In this document: in pieces, positions 45,546 to 56,219 of the stretch | Position numbering within the stretch: the first letter of the stretch is position 1 | How the letters are laid out: each line of letters opens with the position of its first letter | Assembly: GCF_000220835.1 (NCBI RefSeq) | Contig: NZ_GL985606.1 | Location: 772,376 to 836,375, forward strand | Length of the DNA stretch: 64,000 bases | Reading direction: 5' to 3' | Source of the DNA: Actinomyces sp. oral taxon 448 str. F0400 | Lineage (GTDB): Bacteria > Actinomycetota > Actinomycetes > Actinomycetales > Actinomycetaceae | Program-made: the position numbers and the translations under genes | Notes under the pieces: generated by a model | Told to the model about the DNA's origin: nothing | Seen by the model: only the letters and a program-made list of their open reading frames with translations | Databases searched by the model: none

Positions 45546-46450
45546 ACGATCGCCGTGCTCCGCAGCCAACGCACCACCTCGATTCCGGCGCTGCCCACGA
45601 TCATCGCCGCGACGACCACGACCACGGTCGGCGGATAGCCGCGCCCCTTGATCCAGAAGTACACGTAGGGGGCGATGAAAGTGATCACGGTGGTCGCTAA
45701 CCCGAGCAGTCGACGGCGAATCGCGCGTCCCGCCACCATCTCGACGATGCCCCAGGTGTAGGGCACGGCGGTGACCATGTCGATCAGCCACAGGATCCAC
45801 ACCCGGCCGTGGAAACCGGGGACGAAGGCCACGGGGACGGCCCTCAGGGACGAGTAGATGAAGACGGCGAGGTAGGCCAGAGCCACGGGGTTGCGCAGCA
45901 GGCGCCGCGCGTGCGGATGCTGGACCGCCTCGACGCCGCTGCGTCGCAGCGCCCGCACCGCGTGGCGCGAGCATCGCAGGGTGTCCACGCCGGCGAGCAC
46001 GGTGCGCAGATAGCGGCGCGAGGCGTCCCCGCCGTCAGCCAGGGCGAGGATCAGCGCGAGCGGGCTGACGGCGATGACGACGGTACCGCCGCCGGCGTCG
46101 TCCGTCGCCGGCCCCGGCAGTGAGACGACGTGGACGAGCCCCTCGCCGGCCGTGCGGACGATCCACGGGACGGCCTCGGCCGACACGTCGCACAACCACA
46201 ATCGCACCCCCTGCTCCAGGGCGTGCCCGAGCGCCTGGCCGAGCCTCCACCCGGGGCCGTCGGGCAGACGCAGCCGGGAGGCGGTCGTCTCGGCGAGATC
46301 GGCGAGCACCGGCAGCTCGATCACATGCCGCGCCCCCAGGTCCCCGCACCGGTTCACCCCCGCGAGCGCGCGGACACGGTCCGCGTCGAGCCGCCGGCGG
46401 CGGGCCAGCGGATTGTTGAGCACCGATCGCGCGGTGAGGATGTGCATCAT
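45521..46450 (-). CDS. Membrane protein of unknown function beside pcs
   Basis: 309 residues, not recognised. An N-terminal soluble half (HILTARSVLNNPLARRRRLDADRV... with VIELPVLADLAE and VVIAVSPLALILALADGG) is followed by about four helices (PVALAYLAVFIYSSL, WILWLIDMVTAVPYTWGIVEMV, and two more near the C-terminus). It overlaps pcs tail to tail. ATG at 46450 or 46447; no ribosome-binding site seen. Confidence 0.6.
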   Translation of the reverse strand: MMHILTARSVLNNPLARRRRLDADRVRALAGVNRCGDLGARHVIELPVLADLAETTASRLRLPDGPGWRLGQALGHALEQGVRLWLCDVSAEAVPWIVRTAGEGLVHVVSLPGPATDDAGGGTVVIAVSPLALILALADGGDASRRYLRTVLAGVDTLRCSRHAVRALRRSGVEAVQHPHARRLLRNPVALAYLAVFIYSSLRAVPVAFVPGFHGRVWILWLIDMVTAVPYTWGIVEMVAGRAIRRRLLGLATTVITFIAPYVYFWIKGRGYPPTVVVVVAAMIVGSAGIEVVRWLRSTAIVQGLGAGA

Positions 46451-46592
46451 GGCGGCAGAAGATGAGAACACGGACGGCAGCGTGCCAGACGGTGGCGCCC
46501 CGGGCGAGCCGGTGGACCCCCATCCCCGGGCGAGCCGAGCGCCCCGCTCGCCCGGGGAGATCGGGCCCGGGCTCATGACGCATGATGGTGAC

Positions 46593-47906
46593 GTGAACGC
46601 CGCGGAGCCCGACCAGTACGTCCACGACGTCGTCATCATCGGAGCGGGGCAGGCGGGGCTGGCCACGGCCGGCGAGCTCGTGCGCCGCGGACTGACGCCG
46701 GGCCGCGAGCTCCTCCTGCTCGACGCGGAGGAGGGCCCCGGCGGCGCCTGGCGCCACCGCTGGGACTCCTTGACGATCGGTCGGACGCGGATCGCCGACC
46801 TGCCCGGGATGCCGGCGGGCGAACCGGATGAGGCCGCTCCCAGCAACATCGTCGTCCCCGCCTATCACCGACGTTACGAGCGGGCGCTGGGCCTTCGGGT
46901 CGTGCGCCCCGCGCGCGTCACCTCCGTGCGCTCCACCGACGTGCCCGCCCCCCGCCTGAGCGCAGGCGGCGCGCACGCGGCCGGCGGCGCCGCCCCGACC
47001 CGCATGAGCCGCAGGCGGGATCCGGTGCGTCGCGACACGCTCCTGGCCGTCGAGGCCCGGACGGGGACGGGGCGACGCAGCTGGCTCGCCCGCATGGTCG
47101 TCTCGGCGACCGGCACGTGGACCGGCCCCCGCGTCCCGCACGTGGCGGGGGCGGACCGTTTCACCGGTCTCCAGCTCCACACCGCCACCTACCGCCGGGC
47201 CGAGGACCTGGCCGGTCGACGTGTCCTCGTCGTCGGCGGCGGGCTCACCGCGGTGCAGATGCTCCTCGACGTCGAACCCCACGCGGCCTCGGTGGTTTGG
47301 GCCACGCGTCGCCCACCTAACTTCGTCTCCGCCGGCTCCGGCGACCTGTGGGCCGCGGCCCTCGAGCAGGTCGACGGCGTGCGGGCCGCCGGAGGCTCTG
47401 CGGCGGCCCGCACCGGGCGTGGGGCGATCGTCCCGGATCCGACGGAGTACGTCGCCGCCGTCGAACGGGGGATGCTCGTCTCCAGAGGGATGATCGATCT
47501 CATCGACGAGCGTGCCGTTCGTTTCTCCCCGACGGCCACCGGAGCGCGTCCCGACGGGCTGGGGGCCGCCGCGGTCGTGGGCGGGGGATTGGTCGTCCCC
47601 GACTCCTGGAAGCCCTGCCCCGACCCCGTCTGGGTCGGGATCGATGCCATTTTCTGGAACACGGGCTTCCGGCCAGCGTTGACGCATCTGAGACCGCTGC
47701 ACCTGCACGAGGGCGAGGCCCCGGCTGGCGATCCGACCGACGGCGCCCCCCGGTGCGAGGTGGGTATCCGCATGACGGGGCGCACCGGTGCGGCTCGGGA
47801 TTCGCGTGTGCTGCTGGTCGGCTACGGCCCGAGCGCTTCGACCCGCGGGGCCGCGCGCGCCGGCGCCGAGGCCGCGCGCAGGATCTGGCGTCGGCTGCAC
47901 GGTTGA
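46593..47906 (+). CDS. FAD-dependent oxidoreductase, flavin monooxygenase-like
   Basis: About 437 residues. A Rossmann FAD motif VVIIGAGQAGLATAGELV opens the protein and a second NAD(P) motif VLVVGGGLTAVQMLLD lies near residue 212, the two-nucleotide layout of Trk/monooxygenase-type enzymes. NTGFRPALTHL and LLVGYGPSAS near the end complete the FAD fold. The substrate is unknown. GTG at 46593 is favoured because CATGAT lies six bases upstream; in-frame ATGs at 46575 and 46449 are alternatives. Confidence 0.8.
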   Translation: MNAAEPDQYVHDVVIIGAGQAGLATAGELVRRGLTPGRELLLLDAEEGPGGAWRHRWDSLTIGRTRIADLPGMPAGEPDEAAPSNIVVPAYHRRYERALGLRVVRPARVTSVRSTDVPAPRLSAGGAHAAGGAAPTRMSRRRDPVRRDTLLAVEARTGTGRRSWLARMVVSATGTWTGPRVPHVAGADRFTGLQLHTATYRRAEDLAGRRVLVVGGGLTAVQMLLDVEPHAASVVWATRRPPNFVSAGSGDLWAAALEQVDGVRAAGGSAAARTGRGAIVPDPTEYVAAVERGMLVSRGMIDLIDERAVRFSPTATGARPDGLGAAAVVGGGLVVPDSWKPCPDPVWVGIDAIFWNTGFRPALTHLRPLHLHEGEAPAGDPTDGAPRCEVGIRMTGRTGAARDSRVLLVGYGPSASTRGAARAGAEAARRIWRRLHG

Positions 47907-48155
47907 GCGCACCCGTCGGCGGCGCCGGACGCGGGTGCGGCCCCGCGGGAGGCGGAAGGACTCAGACACCTCTTCGTCAGGTGCGGCCCCGCGGAGGGAG
48001 GCGGTACGGGGTCCGGGGGGCCTGGCTCGCACGAGGGGACCGTCTCTAGTCTGAGAGGGGCCCGCCGGCGCCGGCCGACTTTGCGTCGGCTCGCTGCCGC
48101 CGGCCCCGGCTCACCCACCGATCACCCGATTCAGGAATTCACTTCAGGAGCAGCC

Positions 48156-48605
48156 ATGACATCCGCCACCGACGAGTCCGTCTTCGCGGCCGAGAACATC
48201 TTCGGCAGGGGCGAGCCCAATACCGCTTTCGCCCAGTACTTCACCGGGGAGAGCTTCCTGAACAATCTGGTCGCCGACCCCGAGTGCGTCGTCGGGGTGC
48301 ACAACGTCACCTTTGCGCCGGGGTGCCGCAACAACTGGCACATCCACCACGCCTCCTCCGGCGGGGGGCAGGTGCTCATCTGCACGGCGGGTTCCGGCTG
48401 GTATCAGGAGGAGGGCCGGGACGCCGTCTCGCTCGAGCCCGGCTCGGTCGTCTACACTCGCGCCGGCGTTAAGCACTGGCACGGCGCGAAGGCCGACTCC
48501 TGGTTCTCCCACATCGCGCTCGCGATCCCCGGGGAGGGCGCCTCCAACGAGTGGTTCGACCCGGTCGACGACGCCCATTACGCCGCATTGTCGCAGCTGC
48601 CATAA
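48156..48605 (+). CDS. Small cupin-domain protein
   Basis: 149 residues, a single cupin barrel. The metal-site motif is NNWHIHHASSGGGQVLICTAGSG and the second motif is PGSVVYTRAGVKHWHGA. Such proteins are often annotated as carboxymuconolactone-decarboxylase-associated cupins; the actual reaction is unknown. AGGAGC precedes the ATG and a TAGTCT element near 48048 may be its promoter. The 249-bp gap upstream carries a GTGCGGCCCCGCGG direct repeat (near 47935 and 47981). Confidence 0.85.
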   Translation: MTSATDESVFAAENIFGRGEPNTAFAQYFTGESFLNNLVADPECVVGVHNVTFAPGCRNNWHIHHASSGGGQVLICTAGSGWYQEEGRDAVSLEPGSVVYTRAGVKHWHGAKADSWFSHIALAIPGEGASNEWFDPVDDAHYAALSQLP

Positions 48606-48660
48606 ACGTGACGGCTGCGACGGCTGGAGGGACGCCGGACCCGCTGACTCGTCGCGGCCG

Positions 48661-49485
48661 CTACCGGCGGGCCAGGACCTCGCCGTGGACGACGACGAAC
48701 CAGCCGTCGTCGGCCTCGGCCCACCGTCGCCATGCGCGGGCCATCTGCGTCAGATCGGCGCTCGTGGCCAGGCCGGCGTCCACCGCCTGCGGGCCGAAGG
48801 AGGTCAGGACGCGCTCCGCCCAGGTCCCGCCCCACCATGAGCGCAGCTCGGGCGTCGCGTAGCACCACGTCGAGGCGGAGGGGGCGGCCTCCGTCAGGCC
48901 GGCCGTGCGGCACCAGGAGAGCAGTCGGGCGCCGGCATCCGGCTCGCCCCCGTTGGCGCGTGCCGTGGCGGTGTAGACCCGGCGCCAGTCCTCCAGCGCG
49001 GGAGGTCGGGGGAACCACGCCATCGCGGAGTAGACGGCGTCCCGAGCCGCCACGACTCCGCCCGGGCGGGTCACCCGGCGCATCTCGCGCAGGGCCCCCA
49101 CGGGATCGGCGACGTGCTGGAGGACCTGGTGGGCGTGGACGACGTCGAAGGAGCCGTCGGCGAAGGGGAGGGCCTGCGCATCCGCGCCGACCAGTTCGAC
49201 GCGGTCGTCCAGGCCCCGTTCCCGCAGGGTCGCCCGCGCCGCGTCGAGAGCGGCGGGCGCGCCGTCGAGCGCGACCACCCGCCCGGGGAGGACCGCCTCG
49301 GCCAGGTCGGCGGTGATGGTCGCCGGCCCGCAGCCGACGTCGAGCAGGTCGAGGCCCGGGCGCAGGACGGGCAGAAGGCGGGGGGCGCAGTCCGCCGCGG
49401 TGCGGCGGGCATGGGCGGCCAGCACGGCGGCTGCGTGCCCATGGGTGTAGTGCGGGAGCGAGGCCGGGCCGAGGTCGTCGGACAT
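48661..49485 (-). CDS. Class I SAM-dependent methyltransferase
   Basis: 274 residues. SAM motif I LDLLDVGCGPATIT, the acidic residue of VVALDGAP, motif for base contact GADAQALPFADGSFD, and HAHQVLQHVADP are all present, of UbiE/COQ5 style. The substrate cannot be told; a late Trp-rich segment (ELRSWWGGTWAERVL) is typical of small-molecule methylases. TAGCGT lies seven bases before the ATG at 49485, so a leaderless start is plausible. Confidence 0.87.
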   Translation of the reverse strand: MSDDLGPASLPHYTHGHAAAVLAAHARRTAADCAPRLLPVLRPGLDLLDVGCGPATITADLAEAVLPGRVVALDGAPAALDAARATLRERGLDDRVELVGADAQALPFADGSFDVVHAHQVLQHVADPVGALREMRRVTRPGGVVAARDAVYSAMAWFPRPPALEDWRRVYTATARANGGEPDAGARLLSWCRTAGLTEAAPSASTWCYATPELRSWWGGTWAERVLTSFGPQAVDAGLATSADLTQMARAWRRWAEADDGWFVVVHGEVLARR

Positions 49486-49669
49486 GCCGCTGACGCTAGG
49501 CCGGCGGGTCGGCGGAGACGGCCTCGTCTCGCGGGGCGAGAACGTTGGTCGGGTGATGCGTTCGGGGCCGTTCGCGGGGCCGGCGCGGCCGGCGGCGGGT
49601 GACGATGAGCCGTCAGAGGATGAGATGTTTCGTCTCAGTTTCCGGTGCAGTGACAGGGTTGCCCGGTGA

Positions 49670-51070
<1,401 letters not shown>

Positions 51071-51279
51071 CCCCGACGCTCGGACGCCTCCGACGACCGG
51101 CGTCCGGTCGGCTCCTGAGCGGGGCGGGCCGGGCGTCGTTTCGCGCCGTCCGCCGCCGTGCGAGCGGCGGACGCGGGGCGCGCCGAGCATCGAACCGCAA
51201 CGAATCGTGCATGGAATACGGCTCCGTGACGCACTAAACTTGCTTTCTACTTCCCGTTCCCTCCCGATGAGGACCACCC

Positions 51280-53673
51280 ATGCGACTCCGTCCCGGCGTG
51301 AAGGCGGTCGCCGCGCTCGCGGCCCTGGCCTTCGGTGCGTTCGTCCCTGTCCCTGCCCTCGCTCCCGCCACCCCCGCCGCGGCTGCGGTCGGAACCGAGG
51401 ACGGCACGAGAACCATCAATGTTCTCGGCATCACCGATCTGCACGGCCATATAGAGACGACGACCGACCCCGGCACCGGGGCCGTCACCGACCCCGGCGC
51501 CGTGACCCTGGCCTGCGAGGTCTCCAGAGCGCGTCAGTCGGACCCGAATTCCCTTCTCGTCTCCTCGGGGGACAACGTCGGCGCCTCCGCCTTCACCTCG
51601 GCCCTGCTCGATGACCAGCCCACCCTGGACGTTCTCAACGCCGTGGGCACCGACGTCTCCGCCGTGGGCAACCACGAGTTCGACGGCGGCCTGGACGATT
51701 TCACGGGCCGCATTCTGCCCGCCGCGGACTTTCCGTACCTGTCGGCCAACGTCACCGGCTCGGCCCCTCTGGACGCCGAGGGCGACGGCGGCGGCGCCTT
51801 CGTCAAGGAGGTCGACGGAGTCAAGATCGGCTTCGTCGGCATCATGACCGACGAGCTGCCCACGCTCCTCGCCCCGGCGACGGCGAACGCGCTGACCCTC
51901 GCACCGGCCGCCGCCACCGCCAACGCCAAAGCCGCCGCACTCAAGAACTCCGGGGCCGCCGACGTCGTCGTCGTACTCGCCCATGCCGATGCCGCCGAGC
52001 TGGCCCCCCATTTGACCGGCGACGTCGATGCCGTCCTGGGCGGGCACACCCACGTGCCCTATCCGGCCGACGGCGGGTCGGCCGTCGTGAAGTCGACCGA
52101 CGGGCAGGACATCGCCGTCCTCCAGGCCGACCACTACGGCTGGAGGCTCGCCGAGCTCTCGCTGTCCTACGACCCCGCGACCAGGGCCGTCTCCGTGGTC
52201 AGCGCCGACAACAAGGATCTGAGGACCTCTGACTGCACCACCGATGCCTACGGCGTCGAGTCGATCGTCTCGAACGCCTCCACCAGGGCCGCCGAGGTCG
52301 GCAATGAGAGGGCCGCCGCGATTGGCTCGGACTTCCTGCGCGGTTCGTCCGACGGCACCACGCCCGGGACCAACCGCGGCACCGAGTCCACCGCCTCCAA
52401 CCTCATCGCCGACTCCTTCGCCTCTTGGGCGTCGGGGAACGTGCCCCGGGGCGACGCCGAGCACGTCATCGGCCTGATGAACGCCGGAGGCGTGCGCGCC
52501 GACTACCTCTACGCCAGGAACGCCGCCGGGGGCGAGGCGGATGACGGCATCGTCACCGAGGGAGAGTCGCGCTCCGTCCAGCCCTTCGGCAATGAGATGG
52601 GCTACGCCACCATCACCGGCGCCCAGCTCAAAGCCGTCCTCGCCCAGCAGTGGCAGCCCGGCGCCGCCCGCTCCGTCCTGTCCCTGGGCACCTCCTCCAA
52701 CGTCTCGGTCCTCATCGACCAGGACGCCGCCGACGAGCTGTACGCCATTCAGGCCGAGATCTCGGCCGGCACCACCACCGCGGACGGAGCCGCGAACCGC
52801 ATCGCCGACGCGCGCAGCCGGGTCATCGGCTCGGTCGTCGTCGACGGCACCGCCGTGGCCGATGACGATTCCGTCCTCGTGGCCTCCAACTCCTTCCTCA
52901 TCACCGGCGGGGACGGCTACACCGCTCTGTCCCAGGTTCCGTCGATCAGCACCGGCACACTCGACCGCGACGCGACCGCCGACTACCTCAACAGTTTCGC
53001 GGACCGGCCGGCGAGCGCCTCCTACGTCAAGCATCAGATCGGTCTGGGCGACACGGTCTCCACGACGAACCCGCGCGCGGTGACTCTGCGTCTGACCGGG
53101 CTGACCTACTCCAACGACTCCGAGAAGCCCGGGGGCGTCGCACGGGTGCGCTACTCCTACCAGAACACCGCCGGGGCCACGGTGACCTCCGATCCGGTCG
53201 CGGTGGACACCGCCACCGTCGCGGACCTGCCCGAGACCGGCCGGGCGACCCTGGAGGTCGTCTTCGGCCAGGACGCCGCTACCCGGAGCTGCACGTTCAC
53301 CGACAGCGGCCGGCCTCGAACCTGCTTCCTGGCCTCCATCGATCTACTCGACGCCGCGGGCACCGTGGTCGACAGCTACGACTACGAGCTGACCACGGAC
53401 GGCACGACCGGCATGGACGCCCCCGCAGCCGCCCCGTCCGCCGGTGCGAGCACGGCCCCCATCGCCTCTGAGCGCGGGGAGGACGTCATTGTCGCCCCGA
53501 CGACGGACGCCCGGCCGGATCGCGGTCGGGATCTGGCCCGCACCGGGGCGTCGATCGGCGTCGGCGTCCTGGCCGTGGTACTCGTCGCCGGAGGCGTCAT
53601 CCTCCTCATCCGCCGCCGCAGGACCGACGGGGGCCTTGATGACGATGACCGCTTCGATGACCCCGGCGACTGA
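51280..53673 (+). CDS. Cell-wall-anchored 5'-nucleotidase (UshA/YfkN family)
   Basis: 797 residues. Signal peptide (about 1-36), metallophosphatase domain with GITDLHGH, SSGDNVGAS, VGNHEFDGG, LAHAD and LGGHTHVPY, then the nucleotide-binding C-domain (NAGGVRADY, NSFLITGGDGY). After a Ser/Ala/Pro linker comes LARTG (about 752-756), a helix and RRRR, a sortase sorting signal; an acidic tail DDDDRFDD follows the helix, which is longer than usual. It should dephosphorylate extracellular nucleotides so nucleosides can be taken up. The ribosome-binding site GATGAGGACC precedes the ATG. Confidence 0.9.
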   Translation: MRLRPGVKAVAALAALAFGAFVPVPALAPATPAAAAVGTEDGTRTINVLGITDLHGHIETTTDPGTGAVTDPGAVTLACEVSRARQSDPNSLLVSSGDNVGASAFTSALLDDQPTLDVLNAVGTDVSAVGNHEFDGGLDDFTGRILPAADFPYLSANVTGSAPLDAEGDGGGAFVKEVDGVKIGFVGIMTDELPTLLAPATANALTLAPAAATANAKAAALKNSGAADVVVVLAHADAAELAPHLTGDVDAVLGGHTHVPYPADGGSAVVKSTDGQDIAVLQADHYGWRLAELSLSYDPATRAVSVVSADNKDLRTSDCTTDAYGVESIVSNASTRAAEVGNERAAAIGSDFLRGSSDGTTPGTNRGTESTASNLIADSFASWASGNVPRGDAEHVIGLMNAGGVRADYLYARNAAGGEADDGIVTEGESRSVQPFGNEMGYATITGAQLKAVLAQQWQPGAARSVLSLGTSSNVSVLIDQDAADELYAIQAEISAGTTTADGAANRIADARSRVIGSVVVDGTAVADDDSVLVASNSFLITGGDGYTALSQVPSISTGTLDRDATADYLNSFADRPASASYVKHQIGLGDTVSTTNPRAVTLRLTGLTYSNDSEKPGGVARVRYSYQNTAGATVTSDPVAVDTATVADLPETGRATLEVVFGQDAATRSCTFTDSGRPRTCFLASIDLLDAAGTVVDSYDYELTTDGTTGMDAPAAAPSAGASTAPIASERGEDVIVAPTTDARPDRGRDLARTGASIGVGVLAVVLVAGGVILLIRRRRTDGGLDDDDRFDDPGD

Positions 53674-53754
53674 CGCGGTGAGCTGCGCATGCTCTTCGCA
53701 TCCTGCCGGCGGCCGCGCTCCGTCCGCAGGACCGCGATGGCGTACTCTCGCCTC

Positions 53755-54123
53755 GTGCCAGCCAGACGTCGGATCGATCCCGCCGCAGGAGCTCGGGCGG
53801 TCCGCCGGTGGGCCGCCGGCGGACCGGCGCTCGAGCGGCGGGCGCTGGCCACCGCCGTTCGATTCGCGCTGGAGGAGCTGACCGCCTGCGCGCCCGGCCG
53901 CGCCGTCGAGGTGCGCGTGCCGCCGTACGGCGTCACCCAGGCGGTGTCCGGCGCTGTCCACCGGCGTGGTACTCCGCCGTCGGTGGTCGAGACCGATGCC
54001 GACACCTGGCTGCGGCTCGTCACCGGACGACTGGCCTGGGCCGACGCCGTGAACGACGGTGCGCTGCACGCCTCCGGGGAGCGCTGCGACCTGTCCGCGT
54101 ACCTGCCCCTGCTGCGCGTCTGA
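53755..54123 (+). CDS. Bacterial sterol-carrier-protein-like protein
   Basis: About 122 residues, resembling the actinobacterial SCP-fold family: RRRIDPAAGARAVRRW at the start, EVRVPPYGVTQAVSG, PPSVVETDADTWLRLVTG and a final HASGERCDLSAYLPL. Its ligand is unknown. GTG at 53755 is chosen because TACTCT (53743-53748) ends six bases upstream and the family begins close to RRRIDP; an in-frame ATG at 53737 would contain that box. Confidence 0.75.
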   Translation: MPARRRIDPAAGARAVRRWAAGGPALERRALATAVRFALEELTACAPGRAVEVRVPPYGVTQAVSGAVHRRGTPPSVVETDADTWLRLVTGRLAWADAVNDGALHASGERCDLSAYLPLLRV

Positions 54124-54225
54124 TCCCCGGTCTGCGCCTCGTCGGCCGCCCGGGCCGCGACCGGCCGCGGCCGACCGATCCGTCGGACGGGTCCGCGAGC
54201 CGCTTCCCCTCCATGCCCGATCGGG

Positions 54226-54266
54226 CGTACGGTAATGTCCGTACGGGCATTCCGGTGCCCGTACGG
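54226..54266. promoter_or_regulatory. Operator cluster upstream of fruR
   Basis: CGTACGG (54226-54232), CCGTACG (54239-54245) and CCGTACGG (54259-54266) form an inverted pair and a third site 35-75 bp before the fruR start. The likely ligand is the DeoR-family repressor encoded immediately downstream. Confidence 0.65.
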
Positions 54267-54300
54267 ACAGCGGAGTCGAGCGAGGTCGAGGAGGACGCGC

Positions 54301-55071
54301 ATGAATGCCGAAGAGCGCCAGCAGGCGATCGTCGACGCCGTCGCCCGAGACGGTCGCGTCACCGTCTCCGACCTCGCCGTCGACTTCGAGGTCACCGTCG
54401 AGACCGTCCGACGAGACCTGACCGCTCTCGACCGCCGCGGCGCCCTGCGCAAAGTGCACGGCGGCGCCGTTGCGGCCACGGTCCGCGCCACGCCGGAGAC
54501 CGACGTCGCCGAACGCGAGCTCGTCGGCTCCGCCGCCAAGCGGGCCATCGCGCTGGCGGCGCTGCCCCGTCTGCCCCTGCGCCGGGGCTCAACCCTTCTG
54601 CTCGACGCGGGCACTACCGTCGGCGCTCTCGCCAGGCACCTGCCTCGCGGGCTCGACCTGACGGTCCTGACCGATTCGGTCCTCACCGCAGCGCACCTGG
54701 CCGGGCGAGACGATCTGACCGTGCGCATTCTGGGGGGCCAGGTCCGCGGTCTCACCCAGGCCGCCGTCGGACCCGAGGCTCTGGCGACGCTCGCATCCAT
54801 CCGCGTCGACGTCGCCGTCATGGGCACCAACGGCCTGACCGCCGAGCACGGGCTGTCCACGCCCGACCCGGACGAGGCCGCCGTCAAGCGCTCCATGATC
54901 CACGCCGCCGGACACGTCGCCGTGCTCACCGACGCCGCCAAGATCGGCCAGGAGCACCTCATCTCCTTCGCCGACCTCGACGACGTCGACCTCCTGGTGA
55001 CCGACTCGCCGCTGCCGGCCCCGATCGCATCCCTGCTCGCCACTGCAGAAACCGAGGTCGTCACGCCATGA
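54301..55071 (+). CDS. fruR: DeoR-family repressor of the fructose operon
   Basis: 256 residues. An N-terminal winged helix-turn-helix (RQQAIVDAVARDGRVTVSDLA, then ETVRRDL and GALRKVHGGAV) precedes a DeoR sugar-phosphate sensor domain (DAGTTVGALARHL, MGTNGLTAEHGLSTPD, DAAKIGQ). It probably senses fructose-1-phosphate. ATG at 54301 has GAGGACGCGC upstream. Its stop overlaps the fruK start (ATGA). Confidence 0.9.
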   Translation: MNAEERQQAIVDAVARDGRVTVSDLAVDFEVTVETVRRDLTALDRRGALRKVHGGAVAATVRATPETDVAERELVGSAAKRAIALAALPRLPLRRGSTLLLDAGTTVGALARHLPRGLDLTVLTDSVLTAAHLAGRDDLTVRILGGQVRGLTQAAVGPEALATLASIRVDVAVMGTNGLTAEHGLSTPDPDEAAVKRSMIHAAGHVAVLTDAAKIGQEHLISFADLDDVDLLVTDSPLPAPIASLLATAETEVVTP

Positions 55072-56078
55072 TCGTCACCCTCACCCCCAATCCGTCCCTG
55101 GACCGCACCGTCACCCTGCCGGGCGCTCTCGTGCGCGGCGGCGTCAATCGCTTGAGCACCGTCACCATCGAGCCCGGCGGCAAGGGGGTCAACGTCGCCC
55201 GGGTTCTCGTCGCGGCGGGGGAGACGGTCACCACGGTGCTGCCCGCCGCCGTCCATGACCCGCTTCTGCGCGCCCTGGACGCGGTGGCCGTCCCCGGCCT
55301 GAGCACGCGCGCCGTGACCGTGAGCTCGCCCGCTCGCATCAACACCGCGGTCACCGAGCCCGACGGGACCACCACCAAACTCAATGAGCCCGGCGCCGGG
55401 CTTGAGGATCAGGAGGTCGATGCCGTCAGGGCGGCGCTTCTCGAGGCCGCCGCGACCGCGCGCCCGTCCAAGGACGCGGGGGCCCGGCGCTGGGCCGTCC
55501 TCTCCGGCTCCCTGCCGCCGGGCGCCCCCACCGACTGGTACGTCGACCTCGTGCGAGTCCTGCGCGGGGCCGCGCCCGGCCTGCAGGTCGCCGTCGACAC
55601 CTCGGACGCGCCCCTGGCGGCGCTCGCCGCCGCCCTGCCGGACGTCGCCCCCGACCTCATCAAGCCCAACGGCGAGGAGCTCGGCCAACTCGTGGGGCTG
55701 CCCGCCGGGCGCGCCATGACCCTGGAGGAGGGCGCTCGTCGCGGTGAGCTGGAGCCTGTCATCGACGCCGCCGGGGTTCTGGTCGACCGCGGTGTCGGCG
55801 CCGTCCTGGCCACGCTCGGCCCCGCCGGGGCGGTGCTGGCGACCGGGGATGGCAGCTGGCACGCCACGGCGCCCGACGTTCCCGTCGTTTCCACGGTGGG
55901 GGCGGGCGACTCCTCGGTCGCCGGCTATGTGCTGGCCGACGTGCGCGGCGAAGGACCGGCGGGTCGTCTGGCGAGCGCCATGGCCTACGGGTCGGCGGCG
56001 GCGTCCTTGCCCGGTACGACCCTGCCCGCCCCCGGCGACCTGCCCGCCCGGGCCGCCGTCATCACCCGGCTCGCCTGA
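55068..56078 (+). CDS. fruK: 1-phosphofructokinase
   Basis: A 336-residue PfkB-family kinase making fructose-1,6-bisphosphate from fructose-1-phosphate, the PTS product. MIVTLTPNPSLDRT opens the protein, GGKGVNVARVL binds substrate, and VGAGDSSVAGYVLA holds the catalytic Asp. Translationally coupled to fruR; the product is the substrate of the class II aldolase also in this window. Confidence 0.95.
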   Translation: MIVTLTPNPSLDRTVTLPGALVRGGVNRLSTVTIEPGGKGVNVARVLVAAGETVTTVLPAAVHDPLLRALDAVAVPGLSTRAVTVSSPARINTAVTEPDGTTTKLNEPGAGLEDQEVDAVRAALLEAAATARPSKDAGARRWAVLSGSLPPGAPTDWYVDLVRVLRGAAPGLQVAVDTSDAPLAALAAALPDVAPDLIKPNGEELGQLVGLPAGRAMTLEEGARRGELEPVIDAAGVLVDRGVGAVLATLGPAGAVLATGDGSWHATAPDVPVVSTVGAGDSSVAGYVLADVRGEGPAGRLASAMAYGSAAASLPGTTLPAPGDLPARAAVITRLA

Positions 56079-56171
56079 ACCGCTGCGTCCGCCCGGCACG
56101 AGCCTCGTGCTCACCGCGGCCCGCCATGCGCCGGGTCGGCGGCCTCCGACCGTCGGACCGCGCCGCCCATC

Positions 56172-56203
56172 CATCGGACTATTCATCGGACTATTCATCG
56201 GAC
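56172..56203 (+). repeat. 12-bp tandem repeat before fruA
   Basis: CATCGGACTATT occurs twice in tandem followed by a partial third copy (CATCGGAC), ending 16 bp before the fruA ATG. Confidence 0.8.
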
Positions 56204-56219
56204 ACAGTGAGGAAGCATC

